This document shows positions 1-9,467 of a stretch of DNA of 61,770 nucleotides, one piece after another; position 1 is the first letter of the stretch, and each line of letters begins with the position of its first letter. The position numbers and the translations under genes are program-made. Under the pieces are notes generated by a model. It searched no databases. It saw only the letters and a program-made list of their open reading frames with translations, and was not told the origin of the DNA. Source of the stretch: Ignavibacteriae bacterium HGW-Ignavibacteriae-4 (GTDB taxonomy: Bacteria; Bacteroidota; Ignavibacteria; Kapaibacteriales; UBA2268); NCBI GenBank assembly GCA_002839765.1, contig PGYR01000013.1, positions 1 through 61,770 of the forward strand. The letters are read 5' to 3'.

Positions 1-364
1 GTTCAGTATAAGTATAAGACATAATATAGGCACCAAATATGTGTCCCGCTTTATCAGCATATAATGCATATTGACCGTCTTCAATAATTTTGAATTCTGC
101 TTTATCTTTCCATATTGTATTAGATTGATAAATATGCTGTGATACCATGAATGCGAGTGTTGTAGCAGAAATACCAATCAGATAAGGAGTGTTAATATCC
201 GTTTCCAAATTCGGCAAATCACCGCTTAGTGAGAATCTTTTTGTACCAGCATAATAAAAATCAGATGAGTCTATTTTGATTGGTTTTTCTAGTTCATTAG
301 AATATAAACTAGTTGTGAATATATTACTAAACAGGAAGAGAAGCAATATTATGGTTTTATTCAT
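1..364 (-). CDS. DUF2279-like (YfiM-type) membrane/lipoprotein, 3' end cut by window
   Basis: This is the N-terminal 121 codons of a gene whose end lies outside the window. It reads from an ATG at 364 with a hydrophobic signal-like segment (residues 2-17), and no stop codon occurs before the edge. Residues about 85-118 carry W-K-D-K-A-E-F, then D-G-x-Y-A-L-Y-A-D-K-A-G-H-I-F-x-x-Y, which matches the pattern I know from DUF2279/YfiM proteins, a family of unknown function. A second hydrophobic stretch lies near residues 62-75. It is divergent from the RodZ-like gene, with 61 bp between starts. The family call rests on that one motif. Confidence 0.6.
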   Translation of the reverse strand, partial: MNKTIILLLFLFSNIFTTSLYSNELEKPIKIDSSDFYYAGTKRFSLSGDLPNLETDINTPYLIGISATTLAFMVSQHIYQSNTIWKDKAEFKIIEDGQYALYADKAGHIFGAYIMSYTYTE

Positions 365-387
365 TTATTTTTTGGCTTGATTATTGT

Positions 388-395
388 TATATTTG
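388..395 (+). promoter_or_regulatory. Candidate -7 box (TAnnTTTG) for the RodZ-like gene
   Basis: TATATTTG lies 31 bp before the ATG at 426 and fits the Bacteroidota -7 consensus TAnnTTTG. No good TTTG is found at the expected upstream distance, so this is a weak call. Confidence 0.35.
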
Positions 396-425
396 TAATA
401 TAATATAATTATTTCTTATATTCTA

Positions 426-1217
426 ATGAAAGAACACGTAAAAATACTAATAGACACAAGAAAAGCAAAGGGATTGGATTTATCTGAAGTATCCCGGAAA
501 ACTGGTATAAGGCAAACTGTACTAGAATCAATCGAATCTGGTGAGTTACCTGAATTACCAGTAGTATATTTGCGTTCATTTATAAAGAAATATGCCACTT
601 TCTTAGGGCTTTCAAACGAATCTTATTCGGGACTTTTGACCGAGCTTGACAGTCGTCTTGCTAAAGAGCAGCTATTACATAAGCCTTTAACTAATGAATC
701 TGCAAGTATTATAGATCCAAGTGATAGAAATGTAATGACTATTTTAAAATCTCAGAATTACAAAGAATTAATTTCTGATAAAAGGTTAGTCTCTTCGATT
801 ATGTATTTAGGTTTAGGCTTAGTACTTATTTCAATTATCTATTTTGTATTCTTTTCGAGCGATAGTAAACCAGAAAGCTCGATAGTTGATAATATTGAGA
901 TCGGAGACGAAATAAAAGAAAGTCAGGACGAAGAAAGTCTATTGAATTACTTTGAAACCTCAGATAGTTTAGTATTAGAAGCTTTTGCTTTAGATACTTC
1001 TTGGATGAGTGTTACTATAGATGGAAAGAAAAATGAAGAAATTCTTCTAAAACCAGGTGCAAAAAAAGTCTGGAAAGCAGCAAAATTCTTCACAATTACA
1101 GCTGGTAATGCAGGTGGAGTTCAGTTAAAAAGAAATGGCGAGAAACTAGAACCACTCGGAGCTAGAGGTAATGTTGTAAACAACGTAAAAATCACAAAAG
1201 ACGAAGTTAGCAAATAA
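426..1217 (+). CDS. RodZ-like helix-turn-helix transmembrane protein
   Basis: The 263-residue protein has an N-terminal cytoplasmic HTH_25/RodZ-type domain (residues about 3-65, with K-T-G-I-R-Q-T-V-L-E-S-I-E and the L-P-x-x-P-x-V-Y-L-R-S-F signature). A single membrane helix follows (about 122-143), then an acidic linker and an extracytoplasmic C-terminal domain (about 180-263) resembling DUF4115. RodZ-family proteins link MreB to the envelope in rod-shaped cells, but many HTH_25 proteins outside Proteobacteria have no assigned role. It is convergent with kdsD, with 1 bp between stops. The architecture is clear; the cell-shape role is inferred from the family. Confidence 0.8.
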   Translation: MKEHVKILIDTRKAKGLDLSEVSRKTGIRQTVLESIESGELPELPVVYLRSFIKKYATFLGLSNESYSGLLTELDSRLAKEQLLHKPLTNESASIIDPSDRNVMTILKSQNYKELISDKRLVSSIMYLGLGLVLISIIYFVFFSSDSKPESSIVDNIEIGDEIKESQDEESLLNYFETSDSLVLEAFALDTSWMSVTIDGKKNEEILLKPGAKKVWKAAKFFTITAGNAGGVQLKRNGEKLEPLGARGNVVNNVKITKDEVSK

Positions 1218-1218
1218 A

Positions 1219-2175
1219 CTACAGTCCACTCTTTATTAGATCGTGAATTCTAACTACTCCAATACATCTATTATTAGCATCTACAACAGGTAAAACATTA
1301 ATTTGGCTTTTTCTATTCTCCATTACCGAAAGAGCTCTACCTACTAATGTATCAGAGGTTACTGTAATTGGGTTAGCTGTCATTATCTCATTAATCTGAA
1401 TATCTGAAATTAAATCGTATCTATTTAAAGCTCTTCGAGTATCGCCATCAGTTATTATACCTACTAACTTTTCATTTTCAAGTACACATAAACAACCTAA
1501 TGGTTTATCAGTCATTACAATCAGAGCGTCTTTGAAAGTGCTATCTACATCAATCAGTGGAATACTATTACCTTTGTGCATTACATCACCAACGGTTATA
1601 GTTAGGTTTTTCCCCAATTGACCTAGAGGATGATTCAACGCAAAATCTACTTCTGTGAAGTTATTCAATTTCATTACAGAGGCGGCTAAGGCATCACCTA
1701 ATGCCATTGTTAGTGTAGTACTAGTAGTTGGGGCTAATTCAATCGGGCATGACTCTTTTTCAAGAGGTATGTGCAAATGTACGTCAGAAATATTAGCTAA
1801 GTAAGAATCTTTATTTGTAGTAATTGCTATGATATTAGTTCTCTTCTTTAAATATGGAAACAAAAGTAATAACTCTTCAGTTGTCCCACTTTTTGAGATC
1901 AATATAGATATATCACTTTCATTTACTATACCCAAATCACCATGGAGTGCTTCTACTGGATGCAAAAATAATGAAGGAATACCAACACTTGAGAAAGTTG
2001 CTGCAATTTTTTTACCAACCAATCCTGATTTGCCAACTCCAGATATTATTACCTTACTTGCTTTTTGTATTTGCTGACAAGCAATTATAAAGTTTTCATC
2101 TAGAGAGTTAGATAGGATTTCAAGAGCTTTAGCTTCTTCAGATAATACTCTTTGTGCTTCTTTTATTAAATCCAT
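1219..2175 (-). CDS. kdsD: D-arabinose-5-phosphate isomerase, KpsF/GutQ family
   Basis: The enzyme interconverts ribulose 5-phosphate and arabinose 5-phosphate, the first step towards Kdo for lipopolysaccharide. The 318-residue protein has an N-terminal SIS sugar-isomerase domain (about 30-165, with G-V-G-K-S-G-L-V-G-K-K and S-K-S-G-T-T-E-E) and paired CBS domains (about 200-318, with T-D-G-D-T-R-R). Length and order match the family. It lies 33 bp downstream of the HIT gene on the same strand and is probably co-transcribed with it. A Kdo pathway implies an outer membrane with LPS, in agreement with the T9SS proteins nearby. Confidence 0.93.
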   Translation of the reverse strand: MDLIKEAQRVLSEEAKALEILSNSLDENFIIACQQIQKASKVIISGVGKSGLVGKKIAATFSSVGIPSLFLHPVEALHGDLGIVNESDISILISKSGTTEELLLLFPYLKKRTNIIAITTNKDSYLANISDVHLHIPLEKESCPIELAPTTSTTLTMALGDALAASVMKLNNFTEVDFALNHPLGQLGKNLTITVGDVMHKGNSIPLIDVDSTFKDALIVMTDKPLGCLCVLENEKLVGIITDGDTRRALNRYDLISDIQINEIMTANPITVTSDTLVGRALSVMENRKSQINVLPVVDANNRCIGVVRIHDLIKSGL

Positions 2176-2208
2176 AGTTTTTTTAACTGCAAAATAAGAA
2201 TAATTTTT

Positions 2209-2553
2209 CTATCCGGGAGGCCAATTCATACTTCTTCCTGCTAATAAATGCAGATGTACATGGTAAACTTCCTGTCCCCCATTCTTATTACAGTTAAATA
2301 CCAATCTGTAACCTTCTTCAGCTATACCCAATTCAACAGCTATTAGTTTTGCTCTGTAAACTAGCTTACCTGTTAATTCTATGTCATCTAGTTTTATATC
2401 ATTAATAGTAGGTATTTGCTTTTTAGGAATTATTAGTATATGAATAGGTGCTTGAGGATTAATATCCTTGAAGGCGAGAATATCTTCATCTTCAAATACA
2501 ATACTAGCTGGAATTTCTTTTCTAATTATTTTATCAAATATAGTATCATTCAT
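2209..2553 (-). CDS. HIT family (HinT-like) purine nucleoside phosphoramidase
   Basis: The 114-residue protein has the histidine triad H-V-H-L-H at residues 98-102, preceded by the usual N-terminal F-D-K-I-I-R-K-E-I-P segment and the D-I-N-P-Q-A-P-I-H core. These are diagnostic of HinT-type nucleotide hydrolases of branch I. The ATG is preceded by GGAGATTT, a good ribosome-binding site. The gene lies just beyond the terminator of the large T9SS gene, so it probably has its own promoter or depends on read-through, and it is followed closely by kdsD. Confidence 0.92.
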   Translation of the reverse strand: MNDTIFDKIIRKEIPASIVFEDEDILAFKDINPQAPIHILIIPKKQIPTINDIKLDDIELTGKLVYRAKLIAVELGIAEEGYRLVFNCNKNGGQEVYHVHLHLLAGRSMNWPPG

Positions 2554-2580
2554 TTTTAAATCTCCATTTCTATAATAAAG

Positions 2581-2614
2581 AAAACCCTCGTTATAGAAGT
2601 ATAACGAGGGTTTT
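2581..2614 (-). terminator. Perfect 15-bp hairpin terminator after the 1603-aa T9SS gene
   Basis: Arms 2581-2595 and 2600-2614 are exact reverse complements around a GAAG tetraloop and end in a T run in both orientations. It lies 28 bp after the stop codon of the minus-strand T9SS gene. The stem is unusually long and mismatch-free, as often seen after highly expressed genes. Confidence 0.85.
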
Positions 2615-2641
2615 AATTTTAAGTAAGATGTTGTTCGATTA

Positions 2642-5600
2642 TTATTGAACTACGCTCATCTTAGCTGATTGAGTTTGACCATTAGCAGTGATTCTATAGA
2701 TATAAGTACCAGAAGTTAATCTGTTACCGATAGCATCAGTAGCATCGTAAGGTAAAACATAAGAACCAGCGTTAACGTCGTCGTTTAATAATGTTTTAAC
2801 AACATTACCTAATAAATCAAGAACTTCTATTCTAACATTACCATCTTTTACAGTAGTGTATTCGATATTAGTTAAAGCGCTTACTGGATTTGGAGAGTTA
2901 CTGATTACTAAATCAGAGTTATTACCAAATTGTACAGTTACGATATCAGTTTCATGACAGTTTTGAGTACCATCAAAGTCAACTTGTCTCAATTTATATT
3001 GGTAAGTAGTACCAGCTTTTACATTCTTATCTGAATAAGAATAGTAGCTAGTAGTTTTAGTATTACCATTACCATTTACGAATGTGATTTGTTCCCAATC
3101 GTTAAATTCGCTATTAACTTTAGCTCTTTTCTCGATGTAGAAACCTTTGTTGTTTTCTTCAGTAGCAGTAGTCCAAGAAAGGTCAACTGCTGATTTTCTT
3201 TGTTCGCCTTCAAAGCTAACAAGATTAATAGGAACATCACAATCATCAACACTTTGAACATTTCCAGAAGCCTTAGCACCTAAGAAAGGTCTAATCAATG
3301 GAATCCAAGTACCGTTAGTTAATGTTAATGTAACACCTTCAGCAGGAACCCAACCAAAGTGGTGTAAGTGAGCGTAACCCACGTTACCAATACTTGGTGT
3401 AAATGGAGTCCAGTTACCAGAACCTCTTGTGTTCTCGAAAGCAAAATAACTATTGTTAAGTAAGTTACCGCTTACAACTCTCTTTCTAAATTCTTTATGA
3501 ATATTAAGAGAAACACCTGAACCACCTACAGGACTAATAAAATTAACTGGAGGCGGAACATATACAGACATAGTTCTAAGACCAGTTCTTTGTTTAGAAC
3601 CACCTAACTCAAGACCAGTTTCACCTAATTGAGCTATAGCAATCCAATAAGTTCCTTTTGGTAATACAATACCCTTAGGCATTAAATATCTTACGTACTT
3701 ACCAAATTCAAGTTTATCAGTTCTATCGTCTCTTCCTCTAGTTCTATCTAGTCTAGATTCAAGCATTTCTTCAGTTGGAATATCTAAATCAGCTCTACCT
3801 TTGTAGATTGATAATGCAATATGGTCAGGAGCTTGGTTAATAGTTCCGAATAATGCATCATAACCATAAATAGTATCTGCTTGTAATAATTCGAACTTCA
3901 TAGCCAATTGACCTGAAATACTACCACCTACATAACCTGAACCAAAAGTAAGTTCATCATATCCACCAGATTGACCATTAACACTACCTCTACCACCATA
4001 GCCATAAGCTTCGATGTTAAGACCTCTACCAGCAGGGAATGCACCGCCACCGATATCGTTAGAAGGGTTATCTATAGGATCGTAAGCAAAAGTAGAACCA
4101 AATTTAATTGTAAAGTCAGTATAAGTAGTATCGTTAAGCTCTTCTAAATCACCACCAGGGACAACTATAATAGCTTGTGCACGATATTGACCTTCACCAA
4201 ATTTACGAGCTTCAAAATCAGGGAATCCCCTAACAATCTCATTATTTGGATCGTGATATGTTACAGCTCTTGTATCACAATAAACTAAGTTATTAGGATT
4301 ATCAGTACTTGTACCTCTGAATATCTTAACTTTGATATGATAGAAAGGAGCATTATTTGCAGTATTGTTTGTTGCTGTAACTTCAATTGGAACTTTTGAT
4401 GCTTGAGTTGCAGGAGCTTCAGTATAAGGCCAGCTTATAGAAACCGCACTAACTTCAATATCAGTTGTTTCTTTAGATTTGAATAATACACTAATATTAT
4501 CAACTAAGAAGTTATCATCATCATCGTTAGTACACTGAGCACATTTTTTATCATTTGTAGCATACATTTTCAATCTAAATCTGAAATGCTTAGCACCATC
4601 ATTTTGATGTCTGATAAATGTGTCAGGAATTGGTACGAAGTATTTTTTGTAAATAAAGTCAAAACCATCATCATATATGTCAGCTCTTAGAGAGTTTTCT
4701 TCTCTAGTTCCTGAATTTGGTAATGCTAGTGATGAATCTCTATCACTTTCTAAGAAACCAGTTAAGTATCCACCAGCACCAAAGATACCCAATGCAGGCA
4801 CTTTAGTTTCAGCGTCTACACCGTTTCTACGTGGATGATTTCTCCATCTGTTATCTTTTACGTTAGTAATGTTTGCAACACCATTATCTGATGGTTGCAT
4901 AATTTCTAATGCTAACATATCAGGGCTTGAAGAAACAGAAACACCAGTACTGAATACAGTAAATGGATCTCTGTTTAATACAGCTCTAGGTTCTGGACCT
5001 ACAAGTAAGTTATCTCCATAGCCTCTATCCCAGAATTCTTTGTCTAAAGTTCTTTGTACTGATAATGAAATAACAGAACCGAATCTGTTTCTCATATCGA
5101 TTGGATGAGATCTTAATTCATCACCAGGTGTATTATCTTGACCACCTGTTGTAACTCTATTTAATTTAATAACAGGAGAGTTCAAGAAGAAGTTTTCGTT
5201 ATTATCAGCAAGGAATCTACCTCTAGGAGCTAATGGATGTCTAGAAAGAACATCACCACTAACAACTTCAGCGTCAATACTTACCCATTTTTGAACTGAA
5301 GGTATTGGAACACCATCAATTATGTGATACTCTCTAGCATCATCACTAAAGAAATTGTGTAATCTCATTACGTGAAGATCAACACCCGCAGTATCATCAA
5401 ACGGCCATGCATCACCTAATTTTTTATTCGTATTAGGGTTTGTAGCATCAGCTACTACGAAAGCAGCCATTCTACCAATTTGATAAAGTTTGTTATTTTC
5501 ATCTCTAGCGAACTCATTTGGTTCGAATGGAGGGAATTTAACTTCAACATAACCATAAGGAGGAATACCAGTTCTAGTTTTTCCATTCCAAGAATTAGTT

Positions 5601-7453
5601 CCTGGATAGTTAGCAACTTCTGCTTGGTAGTTATTGTCTTTGTCTATAGTTACAGTAACTAATCTAACTCTTACATCAGGATTACCTTCACAATTAGCCA
5701 AATTATCATCAGGAGTTGACAAACATTTGTTATCAACTGGTACTGCTCTGTTATAAATTAATCTACCAGTCGCTTTGTTCAATACTCTAAAACGAGCATA
5801 GAAATTCAAATCTTGAGGTACAAAATTTACACCAGTAGGTGCTTGTATATCATTTGAAACGTTTTGAATTATAGCTACTGGTTGTATAGCACCTAAGTGA
5901 TCATTACCTGCTAATAATTCATAGTTATTCACATCTCTAGTATTTACTTTCTCAGAGAAAGCTAAAGAAGCGTTAGGATCTTGTTTACGAACTCTATACT
6001 GAATATCAACAACTCTCAAAGTATTTTGGTGTTGTTTAAATTTCAATGATGTAAATGTTTGAGGGAAACTTGCAGCATTTCTAAAATAAGTGAAATAATG
6101 AGTATATTGCTCATATTCTCTTACCCATGGGAAAGTAGAACTACTTGCGTTAGGTCCACCAGTTACATTGTAATTAGCGTGTCTTCCAAAACCATAAACA
6201 CCAACAGCAGAGTTTCCTCTAAAGATGTCTTTAGCTTGAATTACTGTATTACCAGCTCTTACACCACCCATAAATCTTTCATATATAATAGTAATACTAC
6301 TATCATTTCTGTTTAGTATAGTTTGTCCTGAGACTGCAGTGTAACCATCATCACTTGGTCTAGAATCAGAAGCACCGTAATTGATCTGCCATCCCAAAGT
6401 AATCTTAGTACTTTGAGGAACAGCTAAGTTTTCAAAATAGATTACTAACTTATCGTTAGCAATAGTTCTGAAATAATGTACTTTACCGTGATTATCAACT
6501 TTATTTAAAGTACGAGAGTACTGTGATAATTCATAGTCACCATACATAAAACCAATTAAAGCTGGTTTGTATTGAGATGAAGTAACGTTATTCAAACCGT
6601 GAACGTTTACTAGCGAACCATTATTACCAGCATCACCACGGATACCACCATTAGGGTCTGCTTTATTACCACCTAGTATAGACCAATTGTAACCAAAGTT
6701 ATCGGCTACTTGATCAGTTACACCAGTTCCAGCTCTGTTTCTGTTTTCACTACCAATATAACCAACGAAATAATCCATAGAGTTAGGATCGTAAGCTGAT
6801 TGTTCACCAGAAGGAATGTATTTGTTTCCAAATTCATCATAGAAATATCTTCTGTTAGTTAGGGCAATCAAACCATTAGTAGTTACGTAAAATGAATCAT
6901 AACGAATACCGTTAAAATAGAAACCACCAACCAATTTCAAAGGCATTGGACCTGCAAAAGCGTTGTTAGTTGTATCTTGGAAATATTCATTATGCTCAAA
7001 GAAGTCACCGCCATTTTGAACGGGGTAAGCAGGGTTTCTAAAGAATCTAAGACCTTCTTCTTTGTTATTGTCCCAATAAGATTTCTCTGCTACTCTTGGG
7101 CCAGGCAAGATAGATACCCATCTATCTGCATTTTCATCAAGACTATAAATAGTCTCAGATGGTTTCCAGTACGCTGGTGCGTCATCTGCGAAATCTACTA
7201 CATAATATCCAGTAGAAACCGCGATATTCTCGTGAGCATTGTTCACAAGATCGAATGGTAAAGGAGCAGTACCTAATTGGTAGAAACTTTTCCTTTGTAT
7301 CTCATTGCTTTTGCTACTTAACAAATCTGGTGAAGTGTAGTCAGATTGAACGTTGACTGTTTCGTCTATACGTTCTACCGTAACTTGTGCACTTACAGCC
7401 ATAGTTGCCGCAGCGAAAAGAGAAATGAGGAATATAGCGTATATTCTTCTCAT
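2642..7453 (-). CDS. Large secreted T9SS type A sorting-domain surface protein (1603 aa)
   Basis: A cleavable signal peptide (residues 1-22, ending A-V-S-A-Q) is followed by about 1400 residues with no domain I can name, rich in Asn, Asp, Gly and aromatics. A fibronectin-III-like segment comes next (about 1420-1510, with V-D-L-S-W-T-T-A-T-E-E-N-N and Y-x-Y-K-L-R-Q-V-D-F-D-G). The last 80 residues are a T9SS type A sorting domain (S-N-S-P-N-P through S-G-T-Y-I-Y-R-I-T). The protein is therefore expected to cross the outer membrane by the Por/T9SS system and be released or anchored at the surface. Sampled stretches use almost only AGA for Arg and mostly GGT for Gly; with the strong ribosome-binding site and terminator this suggests high expression. 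The dehydrogenase gene lies 48 bp upstream. Its function is unknown. Confidence 0.85.
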   Translation of the reverse strand: MRRIYAIFLISLFAAATMAVSAQVTVERIDETVNVQSDYTSPDLLSSKSNEIQRKSFYQLGTAPLPFDLVNNAHENIAVSTGYYVVDFADDAPAYWKPSETIYSLDENADRWVSILPGPRVAEKSYWDNNKEEGLRFFRNPAYPVQNGGDFFEHNEYFQDTTNNAFAGPMPLKLVGGFYFNGIRYDSFYVTTNGLIALTNRRYFYDEFGNKYIPSGEQSAYDPNSMDYFVGYIGSENRNRAGTGVTDQVADNFGYNWSILGGNKADPNGGIRGDAGNNGSLVNVHGLNNVTSSQYKPALIGFMYGDYELSQYSRTLNKVDNHGKVHYFRTIANDKLVIYFENLAVPQSTKITLGWQINYGASDSRPSDDGYTAVSGQTILNRNDSSITIIYERFMGGVRAGNTVIQAKDIFRGNSAVGVYGFGRHANYNVTGGPNASSSTFPWVREYEQYTHYFTYFRNAASFPQTFTSLKFKQHQNTLRVVDIQYRVRKQDPNASLAFSEKVNTRDVNNYELLAGNDHLGAIQPVAIIQNVSNDIQAPTGVNFVPQDLNFYARFRVLNKATGRLIYNRAVPVDNKCLSTPDDNLANCEGNPDVRVRLVTVTIDKDNNYQAEVANYPGTNSWNGKTRTGIPPYGYVEVKFPPFEPNEFARDENNKLYQIGRMAAFVVADATNPNTNKKLGDAWPFDDTAGVDLHVMRLHNFFSDDAREYHIIDGVPIPSVQKWVSIDAEVVSGDVLSRHPLAPRGRFLADNNENFFLNSPVIKLNRVTTGGQDNTPGDELRSHPIDMRNRFGSVISLSVQRTLDKEFWDRGYGDNLLVGPEPRAVLNRDPFTVFSTGVSVSSSPDMLALEIMQPSDNGVANITNVKDNRWRNHPRRNGVDAETKVPALGIFGAGGYLTGFLESDRDSSLALPNSGTREENSLRADIYDDGFDFIYKKYFVPIPDTFIRHQNDGAKHFRFRLKMYATNDKKCAQCTNDDDDNFLVDNISVLFKSKETTDIEVSAVSISWPYTEAPATQASKVPIEVTATNNTANNAPFYHIKVKIFRGTSTDNPNNLVYCDTRAVTYHDPNNEIVRGFPDFEARKFGEGQYRAQAIIVVPGGDLEELNDTTYTDFTIKFGSTFAYDPIDNPSNDIGGGAFPAGRGLNIEAYGYGGRGSVNGQSGGYDELTFGSGYVGGSISGQLAMKFELLQADTIYGYDALFGTINQAPDHIALSIYKGRADLDIPTEEMLESRLDRTRGRDDRTDKLEFGKYVRYLMPKGIVLPKGTYWIAIAQLGETGLELGGSKQRTGLRTMSVYVPPPVNFISPVGGSGVSLNIHKEFRKRVVSGNLLNNSYFAFENTRGSGNWTPFTPSIGNVGYAHLHHFGWVPAEGVTLTLTNGTWIPLIRPFLGAKASGNVQSVDDCDVPINLVSFEGEQRKSAVDLSWTTATEENNKGFYIEKRAKVNSEFNDWEQITFVNGNGNTKTTSYYSYSDKNVKAGTTYQYKLRQVDFDGTQNCHETDIVTVQFGNNSDLVISNSPNPVSALTNIEYTTVKDGNVRIEVLDLLGNVVKTLLNDDVNAGSYVLPYDATDAIGNRLTSGTYIYRITANGQTQSAKMSVVQ

Positions 7454-7460
7454 TATTAAA

Positions 7461-7466
7461 TCTCCT
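7461..7466 (-). promoter_or_regulatory. Strong Shine-Dalgarno (AGGAGA) for the large T9SS gene
   Basis: AGGAGATTT on the minus strand lies 7 bp before the ATG at 7453. Most genes in this window have weak, A-rich leaders, so this site stands out and fixes the start. Similar AGGAGATT or GGAGATTT leaders precede the GT4 gene (start 37286) and the HIT gene (start 2553). Confidence 0.7.
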
Positions 7467-7501
7467 AAAATTGTTAAAAAAATAAATTATAAAAAAACTA
7501 A

Positions 7502-9187
7502 TTATCGTTTAAATCTCCAGCCCTTATCTTCATTTTCGAAGATCCAGCCTGCAATCTTACCGGGTTCTATTGAGTTGAAGAAGTTCCAATACTCTTCATC
7601 ATATACGAATCCAGAACTTGTATCATCTGAAGGAACGCTTTCTGCTTGCTCTATTATATTAGTCAAACGTTCTTTCCATTTTCCGAAATTTTCTGTTCTC
7701 AAATCAATCCAACCATCATAACAGAATTGATCTAAATTTTCTTTTGTAAATTCGATTTCATCTTGATTTCTTCTTACTGGAATCTTAACAAAATCTCCTC
7801 TTAAATATTTACCATCTTTAAGTAAGATTGGTAATCCTATTGAGAGTATTTCTTTTCGAAGCCCTGTATTTTGTTTAATCAATTCAGTCGCTTTAGAAGC
7901 TAATTCATCATCCGAAATACTCAATATTGCCTTAACATTCTCATTCACTAATCTTAAAATATTTGCTTCGTGTAATAACTTAGACAATCTTGGTGGTCCA
8001 AGTAGTTCGAAAGCAACGCTGTTTAAACCATTTTCTTTTTCTAAGTGATTTAAACGTTTAACAGCTTCGTTTCTAAGATATCCACCTCTGTAAGTTGGAC
8101 CTAAAGTAAATGCATCCAAACCTTGCATTATATCTTTACCCGTATTACCGCCTCTTATCTCAAACACTGCATATTCTGCGATTTCTTCTGGTGTAACTAT
8201 TTCCATTTGACCTAAAGCACTTATTGCTTCAAACTCACCCTTTGAAAATATACCGTTTTCACCAGTGTCTATATATACAGATTTAAGATACTCATTTGTT
8301 GCTACAACATTACTCTTATTATCAAACTTGAATGAACCATCGCTACTTATTGCATTCTCAGGTGTCATATCAAATAGTTCGATTTTCTTACCGCCTTTTC
8401 TGATTTCACCATAAGTGATTCTCTTCCAAGCTATAGTTGCCGCTGGTTTTATTTCCTTTACTATCGTACTATCAGGAGTTCTGGCTAATAAGAACATAAG
8501 CATTGATTGTGCACCAGCTACAGCTGTTTTAGACAACAATACTCGAGATGGTCTTTCTTCACTATGAGTATATGGTATATTCATACCCATACCACCAGTT
8601 CCTGTAGTCCCAATTTTCATATACATTCCAGTTTTATTGTCTGACATTGCTTTATGTAAAATCTGTACATGTCTGACTAACTGAGGAATATAAGAGCTAG
8701 CTATTAGTTTTTCAATATTAAGACTGTTCAGATTTCCAGTTTTAATATCATTTAATACTTTATTAGATTGACTGTAAACATTGAGATATGCAATAGCAGT
8801 AGCTGTATTGATACAATCAATGATTACATCAGGTTTTGATTTATTAATAAAGCCAAATAAAGCCGAATTATTAGCTATTTCATCATCTAGTTCAGAAAAA
8901 ACGTCATGAATAAAGCCATGTCTTGAGTCTTCATTGTTGAAAAGTTCCGAAGGATTTATATCTTTCCATTCTTCTCTTGTAAAAACATTACCCCACATTG
9001 GAGTAAACTTACAATTAGAACCAGAGAACTCAACTTCAAGTTTTGACACAGCGTCTTTTGCTTCTTCTTCTTTTAGCGATGTAACTATAAGCTCCGATGG
9101 ATTGTACTTCATCAGCTTTTTACAAATAGCATTACCAACTAAACCCCAACCGCCTAATATTAGTATTTTTGAATTTTTTATTTGCAT
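7502..9187 (-). CDS. Large NAD(P)-binding short-chain dehydrogenase-like protein
   Basis: The 561-residue protein opens with a Rossmann nucleotide-binding motif (G-G-W-G-L-V-G-N-A, about residues 12-20) after a beta strand, as in extended short-chain dehydrogenases. A serine- and glycine-rich stretch near residues 190-215 (G-T-T-G-T-G-G-M-G) and a tyrosine at I-P-Y-T-H-S may belong to the active site. The C-terminal 250 residues match nothing I can name. No substrate can be deduced. It precedes the large T9SS gene by 48 bp and may share its transcript. The 280-bp region upstream holds no gene. Confidence 0.65.
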   Translation of the reverse strand: MQIKNSKILILGGWGLVGNAICKKLMKYNPSELIVTSLKEEEAKDAVSKLEVEFSGSNCKFTPMWGNVFTREEWKDINPSELFNNEDSRHGFIHDVFSELDDEIANNSALFGFINKSKPDVIIDCINTATAIAYLNVYSQSNKVLNDIKTGNLNSLNIEKLIASSYIPQLVRHVQILHKAMSDNKTGMYMKIGTTGTGGMGMNIPYTHSEERPSRVLLSKTAVAGAQSMLMFLLARTPDSTIVKEIKPAATIAWKRITYGEIRKGGKKIELFDMTPENAISSDGSFKFDNKSNVVATNEYLKSVYIDTGENGIFSKGEFEAISALGQMEIVTPEEIAEYAVFEIRGGNTGKDIMQGLDAFTLGPTYRGGYLRNEAVKRLNHLEKENGLNSVAFELLGPPRLSKLLHEANILRLVNENVKAILSISDDELASKATELIKQNTGLRKEILSIGLPILLKDGKYLRGDFVKIPVRRNQDEIEFTKENLDQFCYDGWIDLRTENFGKWKERLTNIIEQAESVPSDDTSSGFVYDEEYWNFFNSIEPGKIAGWIFENEDKGWRFKR

Positions 9188-9467
9188 TTATTTACCATTT
9201 TCTAACATTTATTGATTACCGAATCGTCACATTCACGTAAATTAAAAAATAGTTAATTATGAAACAAATAAGATTAACTAACAGTATTGAAAGTTGTATT
9301 TTTAAATAAGTTTCAAAGAACTTGTCACGTTACTAACTATAAAGACACATGAACAGCAAAAACGTCTCAAGAAAAGTGAACTTTTTTTGTCTTTTTTATC
9401 CACAAATAAGGTCGAAACCTCAATATTCCCTTATATTTGAATGAATTAAGTAAATTAAATTTTTTTT
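9188..9467. other. 280-bp divergent intergenic region without a gene
   Basis: This AT-rich spacer separates the divergent dehydrogenase and GT2 genes and must hold both promoters. The longest ATG-started frame I find is 16 codons. A TAnnTTTG -7 box for the plus-strand gene is listed separately. No RNA gene or strong hairpin was seen. Confidence 0.6.
9432..9439 (+). promoter_or_regulatory. Candidate -7 box (TAnnTTTG) for the GT2 gene
   Basis: TATATTTG lies 29 bp before the ATG at 9468. No TTTG occurs about 20 bp upstream, so only half of the Bacteroidota promoter consensus is present. Confidence 0.35.

Noticed and set aside
2642-7453. Possible frameshift or fusion in the 1603-residue T9SS gene
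   Set aside because: The frame is continuous from signal peptide to sorting domain, with no internal stop and no change of style.
9188-9467. Possible small RNA or tRNA in the divergent spacer
   Set aside because: No cloverleaf, T-loop sequence or GC-rich stem was found; the region is uniformly AT-rich.
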